Assembly (NCBI RefSeq): GCF_014837155.1
Contig: NZ_JACYHA010000019.1
Coordinates: forward strand, 1 to 64,000
DNA: 64,000 nt
Direction: 5' to 3'
Origin: Litchfieldia stipae
Lineage (GTDB): Bacteria > Bacillota > Bacilli > Bacillales > Bacillaceae_L
Part shown: one piece after another, positions 63,097 to 64,000 of the stretch
How the letters are laid out: each line of letters starts with the position of its first letter
Position numbering within the stretch: position 1 is the stretch's first letter
Translations under genes and position numbers: made by a program
The notes under the pieces: generated by a model
Told to the model about the DNA's origin: nothing
The model's input: the letters and a program-made list of their open reading frames with translations, nothing else
Database searches by the model: none

Positions 63097-63114
63097 AAAT
63101 AGGAGGTCATACTA

Positions 63115-64000
63115 ATGAAAAAATACTTAATGTTACTACTAGCAAGTTGTTTTCTTTTCGTTTTAGCTGCATGTGGAGCATCTGATGATGGTAATCAGTC
63201 AGAAGGTGCAAATGAACAAGCAGAAGAATTTACGATTGGGGTTATCCCTTCTCAAACAGAAGGTTCAATGGAAGCAGCAATGGAAGAGCTGCAAGCGATT
63301 TTAACAGAAGAATTAGATCGTCCTGTCAAAGTAGATGTGTATCCTGATTACAATGGGGTCGTGGAAGCCATGAATTATGACAAAATCGATATGGCTTATT
63401 TTGGACCATTAACATATGTCGTTGCACACGCTAACAGTGGAGCAAAAGCGATTATTACACAATTAATTAATGGCGAGCCATTTTACCATTCATATATTAT
63501 TACTCATGTCGATAGTCCATGGAATTCAATTGAAGAGTTATTAGCGGATTCTAAAGATGTTGATTTTGCATTCGGTGATATCAATTCCACTTCTGGTTCA
63601 TTAATTCCTTCCATTGAATTACAGGACCGTGGGGTATTTGTATCAGAGGATGAGCATGAATTTAAAACAGTACGTTATACAGGTTCTCATGATGCAACAG
63701 CGCTAGCAATTCAAAACAAACAAGTAACTGCTGGTGCGATTGATAGTGCGATTTACAATCAATTAGTTGAATCAGGAAAAGTAGATGGTGAACAAATCAA
63801 AACGATTTGGGAGTCAGAGCCATTGTTCCAATATCCTTGGGCGGTTCATGCTGACACAGATAATGAAACAATCGAAAAGCTACAAGCAGCATTTATAGCA
63901 ATCAAAGATCCAGTTGTTCTTGATGCATTTGGAGCATCTGGCTTTACGGAAGCGACTGATGAGGATTATGAAAGTATCCGAGATGCAGCAATTAAAGAAG
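63115..64000 (+). CDS. Phosphonate/phosphite-type ABC substrate-binding lipoprotein (partial)
   Basis: The open frame runs off the window's end with at least 295 codons. The signal sequence ends in the lipobox LAAC, with Cys20. The mature part has the PhnD-family pattern, with MAYFGPLTYVVAHANSGAKA and a later FGDINSTSGSLIP segment, as in binding proteins for phosphonates, phosphite and related oxyanions. ATG 63115 follows AGGAGGTC. A terminator separates it from selD, so it probably starts its own importer operon beyond the window. The ligand is unknown. Confidence 0.88.
   Translation, partial: MKKYLMLLLASCFLFVLAACGASDDGNQSEGANEQAEEFTIGVIPSQTEGSMEAAMEELQAILTEELDRPVKVDVYPDYNGVVEAMNYDKIDMAYFGPLTYVVAHANSGAKAIITQLINGEPFYHSYIITHVDSPWNSIEELLADSKDVDFAFGDINSTSGSLIPSIELQDRGVFVSEDEHEFKTVRYTGSHDATALAIQNKQVTAGAIDSAIYNQLVESGKVDGEQIKTIWESEPLFQYPWAVHADTDNETIEKLQAAFIAIKDPVVLDAFGASGFTEATDEDYESIRDAAIKE

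Overview
The window is about 64 kb of a low-GC Gram-positive chromosome, almost certainly from a Bacillaceae bacterium. Gene order closely follows Bacillus subtilis: hprK-lgt-yvoD-ppaX-yvoF, hisZGDBHAFI, trxB-yvcI-rapZ-yvcK-whiA-crh, clpP-tRNA-Arg-rpoN, cggR-gapA-pgk-tpiA-gpmI-eno, and secG-est-rnr-smpB-ssrA. Regulatory sites agree with this assignment: a CtsR box at clpP, a CggR operator before cggR, a SigD promoter before a chemoreceptor, and a cre site at mtlA. The genus cannot be fixed from the sequence. A selenocysteine codon in selD implies that selenocysteine insertion genes lie elsewhere in the genome.

Layout: 0-4.3 kb, carbon control, lipoprotein and phosphate genes; 4.3-6.5 kb, chemoreceptor; 6.7-13.6 kb, histidine operon (no hisC or histidinol phosphatase in the window); 13.7-20.7 kb, a TPR protein, trxB, the rapZ-yvcK-whiA block and crh; 20.7-24.9 kb, clpP, tRNA-Arg(CCG), sigma-54, a glutaredoxin-like protein and cggR; 25-31.3 kb, lower glycolysis; 31.3-31.8 kb, a 52-bp tandem array; 32-37.5 kb, secG, carboxylesterase, RNase R, a LOG-family protein, SmpB and tmRNA; 37.7-48.5 kb, two unknown small proteins, three M20 peptidases and an oligopeptide ABC importer; 48.6-49.2 kb, RNase P RNA followed by an SRP-RNA-like hairpin; 49.4-55.6 kb, mannitol genes mtlA, mtlR, mtlF and mtlD, with a second 52-bp array between mtlA and mtlR; 55.7-59.5 kb, a Cys/Met PLP enzyme and a TetR-controlled ABC exporter; 59.6-63.1 kb, a cysteine desulfurase, a glycosyltransferase and a selenocysteine-containing selenophosphate synthetase; from 63.1 kb, a truncated PhnD-like lipoprotein.

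Three things stand out. (1) The selenium locus: selD is read through an in-frame UGA (Sec18 in a GGUGCK motif) and a SECIS-like hairpin follows. The gene 20 bp upstream is a glycosyltransferase resembling the selenosugar synthase SenB, which suggests a small selenium-metabolite pathway. (2) Twelve copies of a long imperfect-palindrome repeat of about 123 bp lie between genes and often inside operons, with compensatory changes in the stems. (3) Two separated arrays (31.35-31.8 kb and 50.9-51.7 kb) share a 52-bp period and a TGTCCAAT...AGGACA core, although their spacers are unrelated.
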